Notes under the pieces: generated by a model | Seen by the model: only the letters and a program-made list of their open reading frames with translations | What the model was told of the DNA's origin: nothing | The model's database searches: none | DNA from: Paenibacillus sp. BIC5C1 | GTDB lineage: Bacteria > Bacillota > Bacilli > Paenibacillales > Paenibacillaceae | NCBI RefSeq assembly: GCF_032399705.1 | Contig: NZ_CP135922.1 | Location: 2,542,001-2,606,000 of the forward strand | Direction: 5' to 3' | DNA length: 64,000 bases | Shown here: positions 36,166-44,966 of the stretch, piece after piece | Layout of the letters: the number at the start of each line of letters is the position of its first letter | Numbering within the stretch: position 1 is the first letter of the stretch | Position numbers and translations under genes: made by a program

Positions 36166-36486
36166 TCAGCGCTTCTCCTTTACTAGATTTGGATACCGCT
36201 TTTTTAAATAATCCACCTGTGCTTGAAGGTAATCCCGTTCTTCTTCTACACTGCTAAAGGCAGTACGAGGACGTCCTTTCATTGGATTCGGAACATTGTT
36301 TTTTCGCTCATCAAACACTTCCCCGTTTTTCCATTTTTTTACCCACACCTTCAGTTGTGAACAGTTTCGAATTCCTTCGCGATCAGCGACCACTTTGTAA
36401 CTTGAAGAACCTTCGACATAGGATCTAACTGCATTCAATTTAAACTCTTCGGTATACGTCTGAAATGTTTGTCCTTTTTTGGCCAT
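36166..36486 (-). CDS. IS3-family transposase OrfA
   Basis: A 106-aa DNA-binding OrfA with the helix-turn-helix YTEEFKLNAVRSYVEG, then GIRNCSQLKVWVKKW, and a C-terminal coiled segment (EEERDYLQAQVDYLKK). ATG 36486 has GGAGGGGAT upstream, and an earlier in-frame ATG at 36522 lacks a site. Its lysine pair near the end is encoded by the AAAAAAG slippery sequence. Confidence 0.9.
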   Translation of the reverse strand: MAKKGQTFQTYTEEFKLNAVRSYVEGSSSYKVVADREGIRNCSQLKVWVKKWKNGEVFDERKNNVPNPMKGRPRTAFSSVEEERDYLQAQVDYLKKRYPNLVKEKR

Positions 36487-36574
36487 AAAAATATCCCCTC
36501 CAAGTGTCACTTGAACCCTCATGATAACATGAAGGTTTTTTTAAGTGTCTACTTAAAGGGGATAATACCATATG

Positions 36575-36608
36575 CCTACAGACTAAGAGGTCAGCGGGCA
36601 TATCGGTT
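36575..36608 (-). terminator. Right part of the ABC operon terminator, split by the IS
   Basis: GGCATATCGGTT at 36597-36608 is the exact complement of AACCGATATG (35260-35269, left of the IS) joined to CC (36575-36576). Without the IS and one TATG copy, the minus strand would have a 12-bp stem with a 20-nt loop followed by TTTTTATTTTT. That is a rho-independent terminator for the exporter genes. Confidence 0.85.
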
Positions 36609-36645
36609 GGTTGTTGAAGTATATTTGCATTTATTCCCGGTTTAC

Positions 36646-38736
36646 TTACACGCCGCCTCCAGCAAAGGAGGAAGTGGTTCGAATCGCCTCGCCCAGTGGG
36701 TTGTTTCCATTCGTATCCGGTGCTGTTTGAGCACCTTGCTGTAGCTGATACATCTGATAATAGCGACCTTTAAGTTCCATCAATTCATCATGTGCACCTT
36801 GTTCAACGATCCGTCCGCGATGCAGGACCAGAATCTGGTCGGCTGAACGAATGGTGGACAGACGGTGGGCGATGATGAAAGTGGTCCGTCCTTTTTTGAG
36901 GACTTCGAGCGCATTTTGAATTAATGCTTCCGTTTCGGTATCAATATTCGCCGTAGCTTCATCGAGAATCAGAATGGCTGGATCGAATGCCAGTGCACGA
37001 GCAAAGGAGATCAATTGCCGTTGTCCGGCAGATAATGTGCTTCCTTTTTCGATAACCGGCTCGTCGAATCCTTGCGGTAGATGCGCGAGAATTCGCTCAG
37101 CACCTACATCGCGCAGCGCCTGTTCAATCTGTGCACGAGTAATCTGCTCATCCCCGAGACTCACATTGGAAGCAACGGTACCCGTGAATAGGTACGGATC
37201 TTGCAGTACAATGCCCATATGTTCGCGAATCCACTGTTTAGGCAGATCCTTCACGTTCTGACCGTCAATCGTGATCTTGCCTTTCTGTGGATCATAGAAC
37301 CGGAACAGCAGGTTGATGATCGAGCTTTTACCGGAACCGGTATGGCCCACCAAGGCAACCGTTTGACCTTGCGAGGCTTTGAACGAGATGTTGTTTAGCA
37401 CATAATCTTTTTTATAGGCAAAAGATACATCGTCAAACACAACATTTCCTTTGTACCTCGGCATCGAGCCATCGGTTACCGATTCACCTTTCTCATCCAT
37501 CAGTTCAAAGACACGTCCCGCAGATACCATAGAGGAGTCCAGGTTCGCGAGTTGGTTCACCATACCTGTAATTGGCTGGAACAAACGTCCGAGAACGTCA
37601 ACGAATGCATACAGTACACCCAGCGAGATGATACTCGTGCCGTCCAGCACACTAGAGCCGAAGTACCACAGTACGACCGCAAAAGCCATATTCCGCAGGA
37701 CGTTAACCAGATTGTGTGAGGTGAAAGCGTTCAGATTGAGCATTTTGTTCTGGTGTTTCATATAATCATCATTCAGATCTTCGAATTCCTGCTTGGTCTG
37801 CTTCTGATGACGGAATACCCGGATAATGGACATCCCCTGAATGGACTCGTTAATTATCGCATTAATCTCGCTCAGGCGTGAACGTATAATTGTATTGTAA
37901 CGAGTAGCGATTTTACGATAAAGCACAATCCACAGAACCAGCATCGGCACAACGAACAGCGAGATCAATCCGAGGCGGAAATCCAGCAGGAAGAGCGCAA
38001 CGTACACTCCCGTGATCGTAATGATGCCTGAGAAAAAGTTCGACAGAACCGCAACGAACAGATCCTTGACGGCTTCGGTATCGTTGGTGACCCGAGAGAC
38101 CACTTTCCCGGCGGGCAGGTTGTCGAAAAAGTGTACGGGCAATCGCTGGATGTGTGCATACACATCGTTACGAAGTTTTTGGATGACTTTGTTGGCAGAT
38201 GATTGCAGCCAGTATGTTTTGCCAAACTCCATAATGACTGAGATGACAAGGAAGATCATGTAATACACAATCAGTTGATAGATGCTTGGCATTTCCGGTT
38301 TGTAGAAGGCAAAGAGTTCACCAGCGGATAAAGGCACCGCCGCATATTGACCCGTTACTTCACCAGCGCGTGTAACCGTCAGTGTTCCGTCCGCATAGGT
38401 TCGATCCCCATCGGGGGCACTAACAGGTTCATTCACAAAATAAAAACTTTTCCCGGCTTGCAGTATGCGTACCTCGGTACCTTTCGTTTCATCCGGTTCA
38501 AACCGGCCGTCACGTTTGTAGTTCTTTCCATTATAGACCGCCGCTTCGCTAGAAGCAGTAGTCTCATAGAAAGGCTGCTCAATGGCGAGCAAATGATTGT
38601 CAATCATGGACTTAGCGATGAAAGGGCCGGCAAGCTCGGCCGCAACTCCAATCGTAAGCATAATTAAAGCGGCAATAAACGTACCTTTGGCTTTTAGGGC
38701 GTATTGAAGCAGCCGTTTGCCTGTATTAGACTTCAA
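36646..38736 (-). CDS. Heterodimeric ABC exporter subunit, YheH/BmrD-like
   Basis: A 696-aa half-transporter fused to its ATPase. Six transmembrane helices include an unusually long extracytoplasmic insertion between helices 1 and 2 (residues about 55-140), as in BmrD-type subunits. Walker A is LVGHTGSGKSS, the signature LSAGQRQL, and Walker B LILDEATANID with the catalytic Glu, so this half has the canonical active site. TTG 38736 follows AGGAGGTC, 12 nt after the partner gene. It probably exports drugs together with the next subunit. Confidence 0.9.
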   Translation of the reverse strand: MKSNTGKRLLQYALKAKGTFIAALIMLTIGVAAELAGPFIAKSMIDNHLLAIEQPFYETTASSEAAVYNGKNYKRDGRFEPDETKGTEVRILQAGKSFYFVNEPVSAPDGDRTYADGTLTVTRAGEVTGQYAAVPLSAGELFAFYKPEMPSIYQLIVYYMIFLVISVIMEFGKTYWLQSSANKVIQKLRNDVYAHIQRLPVHFFDNLPAGKVVSRVTNDTEAVKDLFVAVLSNFFSGIITITGVYVALFLLDFRLGLISLFVVPMLVLWIVLYRKIATRYNTIIRSRLSEINAIINESIQGMSIIRVFRHQKQTKQEFEDLNDDYMKHQNKMLNLNAFTSHNLVNVLRNMAFAVVLWYFGSSVLDGTSIISLGVLYAFVDVLGRLFQPITGMVNQLANLDSSMVSAGRVFELMDEKGESVTDGSMPRYKGNVVFDDVSFAYKKDYVLNNISFKASQGQTVALVGHTGSGKSSIINLLFRFYDPQKGKITIDGQNVKDLPKQWIREHMGIVLQDPYLFTGTVASNVSLGDEQITRAQIEQALRDVGAERILAHLPQGFDEPVIEKGSTLSAGQRQLISFARALAFDPAILILDEATANIDTETEALIQNALEVLKKGRTTFIIAHRLSTIRSADQILVLHRGRIVEQGAHDELMELKGRYYQMYQLQQGAQTAPDTNGNNPLGEAIRTTSSFAGGGV

Positions 38737-38748
38737 AGCGTTGACCTC

Positions 38749-40494
38749 CTACGTGGACAAATTAGACTCCACCTGCTGCCGTTCATACTGTTCACGGTAC
38801 CAGCCGTTCATAGCAAGCAGTTCCTGATGGGTTCCTTCTTCCGTTATTTTCCCGTGCTCCAGTACGATGATTCGGTCAGCGTGTTCAATAGCGGACAGAC
38901 GGTGAGTCGAGATCAGCGTTGTTTTCCCTGAGCGCTTGTTGCGTATATTTTCGATAATTTTGGCTTCGGTTCTTGCATCGACGGCGGATAAAGCATCATC
39001 CAAAATCAAAATGTCCGGATCGGCGATAAAGGCACGCGCCAGCGATACACGCTGTTTCTGTCCACCGGACAGCGCAATTCCTTTTTCACCAACGAGTGTG
39101 TCCAGACCATCGGATAAAGTGCCCAGATCTCCGTCAAAGGCTGCGGTGCGAATCGCTTCCATAATTACATTATCATCAGCCCCCGGCTTACCGAATTGAA
39201 TGTTCTGACGGACTGATTTGGAGAACAGCACCTGTTCCTGTGGAACATATCCAATCCAGCTGTGCAGGTCATCTTTGGCGATATCCTGAATCGGATGACC
39301 CGAGATGCTTAACTTACCCGATCCGGCCGGGTATTCATGAAGCAATTGTTTGAGCAGGGTGGACTTGCCGCTACCTGTGCGTCCCACGATACCCAGTGTC
39401 TGCCCGCGTCGAAGTGAAAAGCTGACATGACTGAGATTGTCTATAGTAGAACTAGGATAACGGAAGGTAACATCCTGCATGGCGATTTCTTCCGGATTAG
39501 AAATATGAGCAGGCTGTTCAACATCTTTTACGGCAGGTTCTACAGATAGCGTCTCGTTAACACGATCGAGTGAGGCACTACCACGCTGCATCAGGTTAAT
39601 TAATTCACCAATCGCGAACATTGGCCAGATCATCATCCCCAGGTACATATTGAACGATACGAGATCACCTAGGGTAATTTCATTATGAAAAACAAGATAA
39701 ATGCCGTAGGCAAGTGCAATCACATAACTGAGTCCGACACATAACCGGATGGTAGGTTCGAACAGTGCATCCATCTTGGCAACGGCCAGATTTTTGCGGT
39801 ACACATCTTCGGTGACATCCGCGAACCTTTTCTCGTCCAGACGTTCCTGAACATAGGCACGCACGACTCGAATGCCGGCAATAGACTCAAGCACCTGATC
39901 GTTCATATCCCCGAATGCATCCTGTGCCAATGTGTATCGTTGATGGACAGCTTTACCATAGATCATCATGGCGATGGCGATAAAAGGCAGTGGCAGAATT
40001 GCGGCCAGGGTCAGTTTCCAGCTAACCAGAAAACCCATGGCGAATAATACGGTTGCCAGAAAAGCAGTGGAGTCGGTTAACGTCAGCATGCCGAAGCCTG
40101 CTGTGGTGGCAATGGAACGAAGATCATTCGTGGCTCGTGCCATCAGATCGCCGGTTCTGTTTTTCTCAAAAAAGGGCGGGGTCATCCGCAGCAAATGGTC
40201 CATAAAGCGTGACCGCAGCAAGCGTTCAACCAGATTGGCACCGCCAAACAGTTTGTGCATCCATATGTACGTTGTCAGGTAGATAATGATGACCGATCCT
40301 AGAATAAGTAAAATGTAACGTGTAAGTGAGGCGCCGGTGATGGAACCGCGTACAATCTCGTCAATGGCATTGCCCAGAAGACGAGGTGGCAGCAGTTCAA
40401 TGATGCCCACCATAATAAGCAAGGTGACACCAATGAGGTATCGTTTGCGTTCCAGCCGGAAAAACCAGGCCAGATTTTTAAGTACAGAGAACAA
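38749..40494 (-). CDS. Heterodimeric ABC exporter subunit, YheI/BmrC-like
   Basis: A 581-aa half-transporter with six transmembrane helices and an ATPase domain. Walker A is IVGRTGSGKST, the signature LSGGQKQRV, and Walker B LILDDALSAVD, with Asp in place of the catalytic Glu. This is the degenerate-site pattern expected for the BmrC side of BmrCD-type heterodimers. TTG 40494 follows AAAGGAAGGG. Upstream lie a short leader ORF and an attenuator hairpin, matching the bmrB leader arrangement of B. subtilis. Confidence 0.9.
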   Translation of the reverse strand: MFSVLKNLAWFFRLERKRYLIGVTLLIMVGIIELLPPRLLGNAIDEIVRGSITGASLTRYILLILGSVIIIYLTTYIWMHKLFGGANLVERLLRSRFMDHLLRMTPPFFEKNRTGDLMARATNDLRSIATTAGFGMLTLTDSTAFLATVLFAMGFLVSWKLTLAAILPLPFIAIAMMIYGKAVHQRYTLAQDAFGDMNDQVLESIAGIRVVRAYVQERLDEKRFADVTEDVYRKNLAVAKMDALFEPTIRLCVGLSYVIALAYGIYLVFHNEITLGDLVSFNMYLGMMIWPMFAIGELINLMQRGSASLDRVNETLSVEPAVKDVEQPAHISNPEEIAMQDVTFRYPSSTIDNLSHVSFSLRRGQTLGIVGRTGSGKSTLLKQLLHEYPAGSGKLSISGHPIQDIAKDDLHSWIGYVPQEQVLFSKSVRQNIQFGKPGADDNVIMEAIRTAAFDGDLGTLSDGLDTLVGEKGIALSGGQKQRVSLARAFIADPDILILDDALSAVDARTEAKIIENIRNKRSGKTTLISTHRLSAIEHADRIIVLEHGKITEEGTHQELLAMNGWYREQYERQQVESNLST

Positions 40495-40559
40495 GTGGTA
40501 TCCCTTCCTTTCAAGTTCGTGAAATACATGTTCCGTTCATGTTTTGCCATTTGAGCCCA

Positions 40560-40594
40560 CAAAAAAAGACATACCGCACGCAGGCGGTATGTCT
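40560..40594 (-). terminator. Attenuator hairpin in the exporter leader
   Basis: On the minus strand, AGACATACCGC and GCGGTATGTCT flank a 5-nt loop and run into TTTTTTT, 66 nt before the exporter start codon. A competing upstream hairpin (GGCTC/GAGCC core, near 40612-40640) lies between it and the leader ORF. Confidence 0.85.
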
Positions 40595-40708
40595 TGGGTA
40601 TCATTCATACGGCAGCATGGCTCCGAGAGCAGAGCCACCACCGTAGATAAAGTTCAATTGTGAGAGTACAAAACAGCAAACCTGTTTAGAGGCTTCTGTG
40701 ATGCGGTC

Positions 40709-40789
40709 TTATGAACGGAATAACGATTTCATGGGTGCTCCGGTATTTAGTTGTATGCTAAATTGATGTAGATCGTCATTGTTAAACAC
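40709..40789 (-). CDS. Leader peptide of the ABC exporter operon (BmrB-like role)
   Basis: A 26-codon frame from GTG 40789 with AAAGGGTGG (40803-40795) 5 nt upstream, starting FNNDDLHQF. The frame also extends to ATG 40846, but that lies in the -10 of the promoter. The position between promoter and attenuator fits ribosome-mediated attenuation, in which a stalled ribosome would prevent the terminator. Sequence similarity to B. subtilis BmrB was not checked. Confidence 0.6.
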   Translation of the reverse strand: MFNNDDLHQFSIQLNTGAPMKSLFRS

Positions 40790-40844
40790 CGTAACCACCC
40801 TTTCTTTTTTGGTAATAAATTGCATGTGGATCTCGTATGTTTGC

Positions 40845-40874
40845 ATCTTAACACCGACTTTTATAATCTGTCAA
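40845..40874 (-). promoter_or_regulatory. Promoter of the leader and ABC exporter operon
   Basis: On the minus strand, TTGACA (40874-40869) and TAAGAT (40850-40845) are 18 nt apart. The transcript would begin near 40838 and carry a roughly 340-nt leader. Confidence 0.75.
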
Positions 40875-41025
40875 ACGTTTTTCCAAAACAGAAGATGCAG
40901 CGCAGTGTGATGGAATTATGACAAGAGAATGAACTTTTTTTGCGCATTTGGGGTGGTTGAGGTTTGTAATCAGGCCATTGTAGCGATATGATGGAACATA
41001 TATATAGAGAAGGAGCTGACACCAA

Positions 41026-41322
41026 ATGAGTACCATACATGTATCTGACCGCGCTGCTCGCTGGTATAAGGAAGAACTGAATTTGAACGAAGGAGACAGC
41101 ATTCGATTCTTCGCCCTTTATAGCTCCGGCGGAGGTCTTCATCCTGGCTTCTCCCTCGGAATCGCCGTGGAGGAACCGAGACATCCTGCTGATCAAACGA
41201 AGGTATCGGGTATTCAATTTTTTATGGAAGATCATGATTACTGGTATCTGAAAGGTCATCAACTTCATGTAGATGTTGTTGAAGAAGGACAGGATATCGA
41301 ATATCGCTACACCGAGATTTAA
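41026..41322 (+). CDS. HesB/YneR family protein
   Basis: A 98-aa single-domain protein of the HesB-like YneR group. Characteristic segments are SDRAARWYKEEL, IRFFALYSSGGGLHPGFSLGIA and FFMEDHDYWYL. It lacks the three cysteines of A-type Fe-S carriers, as is usual for YneR, so an Fe-S role is not supported. ATG 41026 lies 11 nt after AAGGAGC. It is divergent from the exporter operon. Confidence 0.87.
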   Translation: MSTIHVSDRAARWYKEELNLNEGDSIRFFALYSSGGGLHPGFSLGIAVEEPRHPADQTKVSGIQFFMEDHDYWYLKGHQLHVDVVEEGQDIEYRYTEI

Positions 41323-41393
41323 CGTAATATCTCTGCGCATATAGAATGGCTCATCACCGGTCGCACCGATTTTCGAACAGGAGGAGATACGAC

Positions 41394-41843
41394 ATGAATC
41401 CGCCAGCCCGAGATTTGGCCCAGTATATCGCGAATCGCTCTCATATTGTTGTTAAGGCGGCGGTTCGGGCCGAGAATGAACAAGGTGAATTATTGCTGAT
41501 CCAGCATGCTGAACACGGACATTGGCGTATTCCTGCGGGACAGATGCGCCCGGGAGAAGCCATTGAGGACACCGCGCACAGGGAACTGTGGGAAGAGACG
41601 GGGTGGACCACCAATCATATGATACTTGAAGGTTTGCATTCCGGTCCGAATCTGAGACATTTGCATGCCAGTGGGGATGAAGAATATTTTGTCATTGCCA
41701 TGTTCAGGACACAAATTGTTCAGGATACGCTCGTAGAATCACGAGTAAATAGCGAAGCCGGGCTGAAGTTTTTTGATCTCAAATCATTGCCCAGGCTCAA
41801 TGATTTGAGCCGCTTGCTGTTGAGGTCTTCCGAAATAGAATAA
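41394..41843 (+). CDS. NUDIX hydrolase
   Basis: A 149-aa Nudix protein with an intact box near residues 58-80: PAGQMRPGEAIEDTAHRELW followed by EETGW. The fold starts with VVKAAVRAENEQGELLLIQ. Substrate not predictable. ATG 41394 follows GGAGGAG. It shares orientation with the HesB-like gene 71 nt upstream and ends at a strong terminator. Confidence 0.88.
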   Translation: MNPPARDLAQYIANRSHIVVKAAVRAENEQGELLLIQHAEHGHWRIPAGQMRPGEAIEDTAHRELWEETGWTTNHMILEGLHSGPNLRHLHASGDEEYFVIAMFRTQIVQDTLVESRVNSEAGLKFFDLKSLPRLNDLSRLLLRSSEIE

Positions 41844-41850
41844 ACGGAAC

Positions 41851-41890
41851 AAAGAAGAAGCCTTTCCCGCTGGGAAGGCTTCTTCTTTGT
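41851..41890. terminator. Bidirectional terminator after the NUDIX gene
   Basis: CAAAGAAGAAGCCTT-CCC and GGG-AAGGCTTCTTCTTTG are nearly perfect 18-bp arms around GCT. It can serve the converging gene at 41969 too. Confidence 0.88.
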
Positions 41891-41968
41891 TGTGGCAATC
41901 CGTAATCTATGGACTAATATCCATGAGTACGATGATCATTCTTGTGTATCAGCTGGCTCCCGACATAC

Positions 41969-42484
41969 CTAGACTTGATCAAGCGGTTCTTCATCATCCA
42001 TCGCAAAATCAAAATCGTCAATATCGAAGACCTGCACAGGTGATGCCGATTCAATAATGCGAGCGATCAATTCGACCTGATCGGTAAGTATGGGGGTATC
42101 CAGTCGCTGTGAAGTTAGAAGCAGTTCGGTCTCAATGGGATCAAAATATTCACCATATTGTGCGGTATCAACTGCATTAATAATGGCGATGGAGACCTGG
42201 TCACCAAACAAAATGGATGGACTTTTGGCCCAGGGAACAGCCAGGGCGCGCTCTATTTTTTTCTTATTCAACGGTTCTTCAAAATAAGAAATCATTTCAT
42301 TAATCTTGGATTTCACATGCTGGTCATCCGCCGGATTATCCATCAAAGGGTCAGGGCTGGTCTGAAATTCATATAATTCCAGGATGGTGGTGTAAGGAAC
42401 AATATATTCAACAGGCGCCGGCGGCGCGAGTAATTGACCGTAAATTGCCACCATCACGGCTTCTGTAACAAACTGACGTGACAT
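41969..42484 (-). CDS. Hypothetical protein, acidic
   Basis: A 171-aa acidic protein without membrane segments or a signal. It is mostly helical at the start (MSRQFVTEAVMVAIYGQLL) and ends in an Asp/Glu-rich tail (FDIDDFDFAMDDEEPLDQV). ATG 42484 has AGGAGG upstream, and the frame extends to 42532 without a better site. I do not recognise the family. Confidence 0.7.
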   Translation of the reverse strand: MSRQFVTEAVMVAIYGQLLAPPAPVEYIVPYTTILELYEFQTSPDPLMDNPADDQHVKSKINEMISYFEEPLNKKKIERALAVPWAKSPSILFGDQVSIAIINAVDTAQYGEYFDPIETELLLTSQRLDTPILTDQVELIARIIESASPVQVFDIDDFDFAMDDEEPLDQV

Positions 42485-42669
42485 GGGTTCCTGAATCCTC
42501 CTGCGGCCATTAATAGTTGCGAGTTGAATCAATTTTCTTTTGTATGATGGATCATCAAATTGATTTCTCTGCTATGGACTTGGGTGCTTGAGTTGCATGA
42601 ATAGAAGTATATCATACAACGGTGGGAAAAACAGCCAGTCCGCTGAAGGATGTCAAGTCCCAACTTTGA

Positions 42670-43113
42670 TCATGATTTTCCAAGCAGTAAGGATAAAATT
42701 CCTGCTGCAATCAGGGGACCAACCGGTACACCCTTGAACAAGGCAACCCCAAGCACAGTTCCAATAAGCAGCCCGGCAACGACGGTAGGCTGTGTACTCA
42801 TCAGCGTAGCTCCTCGGCCTCCCAGGTGGGCGACAAGTAATCCCACACCAATGGCGAGCAGCGATTTCCAGTGCAGAAAAGACTCTCCAATCGTCTGCAA
42901 ACTGATCTTGCCGCTGGCGAGAGGTGCCATAACACCAATGGTAAGGACGATGATACCGATCGTAAGTCCGTACTTTTCCAGCCACGGAAAAGCCTGATTA
43001 AGGTTCAGCACCCGCAGCAACAACAGAAATACCATGGCTACGGTTACGGGTGTATTACTGCTGATAATACCTAGCGCGGCAAACACGAGCAACAGCAGTG
43101 AGGTCATATCCAT
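42670..43113 (-). CDS. DUF441 family membrane protein, YtwI-like
   Basis: A 147-aa, very hydrophobic protein with four or five helices matching DUF441 ([20 protein letters not shown] at the start and [18 protein letters not shown] at the end). ATG 43113 lies 9 nt after AAGGGG, while ATG 43122 is too close to that site. It overlaps or abuts the end of ypdA, so the two are co-translated. Function unknown. Confidence 0.85.
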   Translation of the reverse strand: MDMTSLLLLVFAALGIISSNTPVTVAMVFLLLLRVLNLNQAFPWLEKYGLTIGIIVLTIGVMAPLASGKISLQTIGESFLHWKSLLAIGVGLLVAHLGGRGATLMSTQPTVVAGLLIGTVLGVALFKGVPVGPLIAAGILSLLLGKS

Positions 43114-43118
43114 CGATT

Positions 43119-44117
43119 TCATTCCCCTTCGGTCTGCCCGCTATGCCGACCAACGATATGTTCTGCAATATATCTTCCATGCCAGCGCCCGGATTCAATA
43201 AACACTTCATTGGCATTGCGGCCTGAAGCGATTACTCCACCAACGTATATGCCTGGTACGCTGCTCTCCATTGTCTGTGGGTCATATACCGGTTTATCCA
43301 TATCCTCAGACATCTCCACACCTACGGAAGAAAGCAGTTTGCGGTCAGGACGGAAACCAGTCAAGGCCAGCACAAAGTCATTGTCGAGTTCACTTGTGGA
43401 TCCATCAGAATGCAGCAAACGAATGGAATCGTCCAAAATTTCATTTACACATGAGCCAAGGTGAAGTGAAATTTTGCCTTTTTGTACCATGCTTTCGAAC
43501 AATGGCCGAACCCATGGTTTAATATGTTCCGAAACACCACTCCCACGATAAACCATGTCAATATGAGCACCGACACGAACCAGTTCCATCGCAGCATCGA
43601 CAGCTGAATTACTGCCTCCAATAATGGCCACACGTGTGCGTGTGTAAGGATGAGCTTCACGGAAATAATGAGTGACTTTATCTTTGTCTTCTCCGGGAAT
43701 GCCAAGATAGTTAGGGTGGTCAAAATAACCTGTAGCAACAACGACATTTCGTCCTTCATGAACGATTTCCTGCCCACGCCGATTGACCGTATGTACCTCG
43801 AACGTGCCATCGTCTTTGCGTTTGATTTCTTGGGCTTCCTCATAGTTATGAACACGCAGGCCGAAATGTTCGGCTACCTTGCGATAATAGGCGAGTGCCT
43901 CGTAACGAAAAGGTTTGTCGTTCGGAGTGCTGAACGGAACATTCCCAATTTCAAGTAATTCCGCTGTACTAAAAAACTGCATATGGGTTGGATACAGATA
44001 AATAGATTGGACGATATTGTACTTCTCAACAATTACAGCGGACAGTCCCAGCCGCTCACATTCAATGGCAGCAGATAGACCGCATGGGCCTCCGCCGATA
44101 ATAATGACATCTTCCAT
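43119..44117 (-). CDS. ypdA: YpdA family bacillithiol disulfide reductase
   Basis: A 332-aa FAD/NAD(P)H oxidoreductase of the YpdA group. The FAD-binding [13 protein letters not shown] is at residues 5-17 with the conserved Cys12 next to the glycine loop, and a second Rossmann motif [14 protein letters not shown] lies near 165. YpdA uses NADPH to reduce bacillithiol disulfide, keeping the cytosolic thiol pool reduced. ATG 44117 follows AAGGAGG. An ArsR-type regulator is divergently placed. Confidence 0.92.
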   Translation of the reverse strand: MEDVIIIGGGPCGLSAAIECERLGLSAVIVEKYNIVQSIYLYPTHMQFFSTAELLEIGNVPFSTPNDKPFRYEALAYYRKVAEHFGLRVHNYEEAQEIKRKDDGTFEVHTVNRRGQEIVHEGRNVVVATGYFDHPNYLGIPGEDKDKVTHYFREAHPYTRTRVAIIGGSNSAVDAAMELVRVGAHIDMVYRGSGVSEHIKPWVRPLFESMVQKGKISLHLGSCVNEILDDSIRLLHSDGSTSELDNDFVLALTGFRPDRKLLSSVGVEMSEDMDKPVYDPQTMESSVPGIYVGGVIASGRNANEVFIESGRWHGRYIAEHIVGRHSGQTEGE

Positions 44118-44223
44118 GTTCTTAATCCTCCTTATTTCAAACACTATAATCCTACCGTAAATATGGGTTTAATGCCAGTTCAGGAAGGAGAAGAACGTAA
44201 AGAAATGATCCTGAACTGGGGAA

Positions 44224-44272
44224 TTGACTTAGAAGAGGGAAAAGACTAATATCAAATTAGATGATTATCTAA
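44224..44272 (+). promoter_or_regulatory. Promoter and operator of the ArsR-DUF2087 gene
   Basis: TTGACT at 44224-44229 and TAATAT at 44247-44252 (17-nt spacer). The inverted repeat TTAGAT-GATT-ATCTAA at 44257-44272 lies over the expected start of transcription, suiting self-repression. Upstream, CCAGTTCAGGA (44175-44185) and TCCTGAACTGG (44209-44219) form a second, longer inverted repeat. Confidence 0.7.
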
Positions 44273-44292
44273 ACGAAAGTGAGTTGAGCGAA

Positions 44293-44886
44293 ATGCAACT
44301 GGAGAAGATCGTGGCTTACCATAAAGCCCTGGCTGATCCAACCCGGCTTCGGATGCTGTTGCTGTTATCTCAGGGAGAACTTCATGGTCAAGCGCTTGCC
44401 GAGAAACTTAACTTGTCTCAGCCAACCGTTACACATCATGCATCCAAACTAAGAGAAGCGGCGCTAATCAAGGAACGCAGAGAGAAAAATACAGTGTTTT
44501 TCTCGCTCAATCCCTATTTTATCAGGGAGCACGCGCAAGCTTCAGTTGATTTTATTTTTAGACAAGAGGAGGTTGCCGATATGAGTGATGTGAATGAAAC
44601 GCTGAAGGCATCCGTAATGCGGAATTTCTTCTCAAAGGATGGACGATTGCGTCAGATCCCGGCTCAATATAAGAAAAAGCTGATTGTACTGGGTTATTTG
44701 GTAGAGCAGCTTGAATTTGGACGGAAATATACGGAGAAAGAGATCAATACATTTATTCAAAACTATCATGAGGATTTTGCCACCATTCGTCGGGAGTTTA
44801 TTATGCACCAGTTCATGTACCGGGAAGATGGGATCTATGAACTGAATCCGAAGGAGATGTGGACACGCTGGGATCAAGTAAAGTAA
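44293..44886 (+). CDS. ArsR-family regulator with C-terminal DUF2087 domain
   Basis: About 197 aa. An ArsR/SmtB winged helix covers residues about 1-85 (KALADPTRLRMLLLLSQGEL, then LSQPTVTHHASKLREAALI). DUF2087 follows at about 115-185 (FFSKDGRLRQIPAQYKKKLI). No metal-binding CxC is present, so it probably senses something other than thiophilic metals. ATG 44293 has AAAGTGAG 9 nt upstream, and TTG 44284 is also in frame. Confidence 0.87.
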   Translation: MQLEKIVAYHKALADPTRLRMLLLLSQGELHGQALAEKLNLSQPTVTHHASKLREAALIKERREKNTVFFSLNPYFIREHAQASVDFIFRQEEVADMSDVNETLKASVMRNFFSKDGRLRQIPAQYKKKLIVLGYLVEQLEFGRKYTEKEINTFIQNYHEDFATIRREFIMHQFMYREDGIYELNPKEMWTRWDQVK

Positions 44887-44904
44887 GTGAAAAAATAATT
44901 AGAC

Positions 44905-44934
44905 TTGACAAAAGCGGTTGAAGCTGTGTAACAT
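44905..44934 (+). promoter_or_regulatory. Promoter of the 23-aa peptide unit
   Basis: TTGACA at 44905-44910 and TAACAT at 44929-44934 with an 18-nt spacer, 33 nt before the small ORF. Confidence 0.65.
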
Positions 44935-44966
44935 GATGGATAATTCTACAAGGGAGGCGATGTTAA

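Larger units (their letters stand above)
35270..36570 (-). mobile_element. IS3-family insertion sequence, complete, 1301 bp
   Basis: Ends are TGGTCTTACCCC (left) and the complement of TGGTATTATCCCC (right). The imperfect terminal repeats extend about 26 bp into AAGTAGACA. A TATG direct duplication flanks both sides (35266-35269 and 36571-36574). Two minus-strand frames, orfA and orfB, are linked by an in-frame A-AAA-AAG slippery site at 36205-36199. The DDE residues are intact, so the element looks recent and potentially active. Confidence 0.93.

Noticed and set aside
40790..40846. Longer 45-aa version of the exporter leader ORF from ATG 40846
   Set aside because: That ATG overlaps the -10 of the promoter, upstream of the likely transcript start, and has no good ribosome site.
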